A DNA stretch of 64,000 nucleotides from Candidatus Zixiibacteriota bacterium (GTDB lineage Bacteria; Zixibacteria; MSB-5A5; GN15; PGXB01): the NCBI GenBank assembly GCA_016933955.1, contig JAFGTT010000015.1, forward strand, positions 62,001 to 126,000, in the 5' to 3' direction. How positions within the stretch are numbered: the stretch's first letter is position 1; every line of letters begins with the position of its first letter. Shown one piece after another: positions 63,794 to 64,000 of the stretch. The translations under genes were made by a program, and so were the position numbers. The notes under the pieces were generated by a model. The model did no database searches, had not been told where the DNA came from, and was given only the letters and a program-made list of their open reading frames with translations.

Positions 63794-64000
63794 ATGAAAA
63801 GAATACTTCCGCTGTTGATATTAACTGTTTTTGCCGGAATCGCCATAATTGGCATTATTCCGGGTTGCGATGAACTGATAACCAATGAATACTACGACAC
63901 CATCGCCGACACTGTCACCCTGATGGACAGCAGTTGTGTTAAAATGTGTCACTCTGACTTTAACACTGATATGGAAGCGGCTCTGCGCCAGTGGCATAAT
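63794..64000 (+). CDS. Cytochrome-like lipoprotein, N-terminal fragment (runs off the right edge)
   Basis: The first 69 codons are visible. Residues 1-23 form a signal peptide with a lipobox-like PGC (IIPGCDEL). A heme-type motif CVKMCH follows, with three residues between the Cys instead of the usual two, then SDFNTDMEAALRQWHN, a pattern common around multiheme c-type cytochromes. GAGG lies about seven bases before the ATG. It is divergent from the propeller operon. The heme count and role depend on the missing part. Confidence 0.65.
   Translation, partial: MKRILPLLILTVFAGIAIIGIIPGCDELITNEYYDTIADTVTLMDSSCVKMCHSDFNTDMEAALRQWHN

Overview
The window reads as chromosomal DNA of an uncultured Gram-negative bacterium. 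Evidence for an outer membrane is a complete tolQ-tolR-tolA/tonB-tolB-pal-cpoB cluster, heptose activation genes (rfaE1, rfaE2), two PorV/PorQ-type outer-membrane proteins, a beta-barrel surface protein and several lipoprotein signal peptides. Split glycine decarboxylase (GcvPA type), B12-dependent class II ribonucleotide reductase with ThyX, a GH57 branching enzyme, many two-Cys zinc ribbons and a secreted propeller with a FlgD-like C-terminus together remind me of FCB-superphylum candidate phyla such as Zixibacteria. That placement is recall and inference, not a database result. I saw no tRNA, rRNA, insertion sequence, prophage or CRISPR array.

Layout. 1-9.5 kb, minus strand: TPR protein, M24 peptidase, accB, pilT-like ATPase, accC, gcvH, gcvPA, a zinc-ribbon protein and the start of a lipoprotein, preceded by a PqqD-M50-HlyD membrane protein. 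9.5-16.4 kb: a GH57 branching enzyme with a DUF3467 protein, then rfaE1, a CoA-binding protein, rfaE2 and a DUF1858 protein on plus, acpS-pyrE on minus, and a structured plus-strand RNA of about 195 nt. 16.4-19.7 kb, minus: thyX-nrdJ with its own promoter, a folded 5' leader and an NrdR-box-like palindrome upstream. 20-30.5 kb, plus: a signalling block (STAS antagonist, anti-sigma kinase, SpoIIE phosphatase, Nudix hydrolase, surface barrel protein, GAF-PAS histidine kinase, Ser/Thr kinase with TPRs). 30.5-38.5 kb: a minus-strand 22-residue peptide gene with its own terminator, a ClC channel, then FAD oxidoreductase, MutL-like ATPase and two uncharacterised proteins on plus, and a small lipoprotein on minus. 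38.6-50.1 kb, plus: the Tol-Pal cluster, an unknown gene, a Y-family polymerase, a DnaE2-like polymerase and ligA. 50.1-64 kb: membrane proteins, a spermidine-synthase-like gene split by one in-frame TAA, a YggN-like protein, a chemoreceptor, an isocitrate/isopropylmalate dehydrogenase, two PorV-like proteins with a secreted propeller, and the start of a cytochrome-like lipoprotein.

Genes that appear to work together: accB/accC (biotin carrier and carboxylase), gcvH/gcvPA (glycine cleavage), thyX/nrdJ (dNTP supply), STAS/anti-sigma/SpoIIE (partner switching), Tol-Pal (envelope integrity), Pol Y/DnaE2/LigA (DNA repair and translesion synthesis), PorV pair/propeller (surface export). The items I find most worth a second look are the 22-residue peptide gene, the structured RNA at 15.5 kb, the thyX-nrdJ leader with its NrdR-like palindromes, the hairpin cluster at 52.0-52.2 kb, the in-frame stop at 53522, the pilT-like gene inside the acc operon, and the polymerase cassette with an unknown partner.
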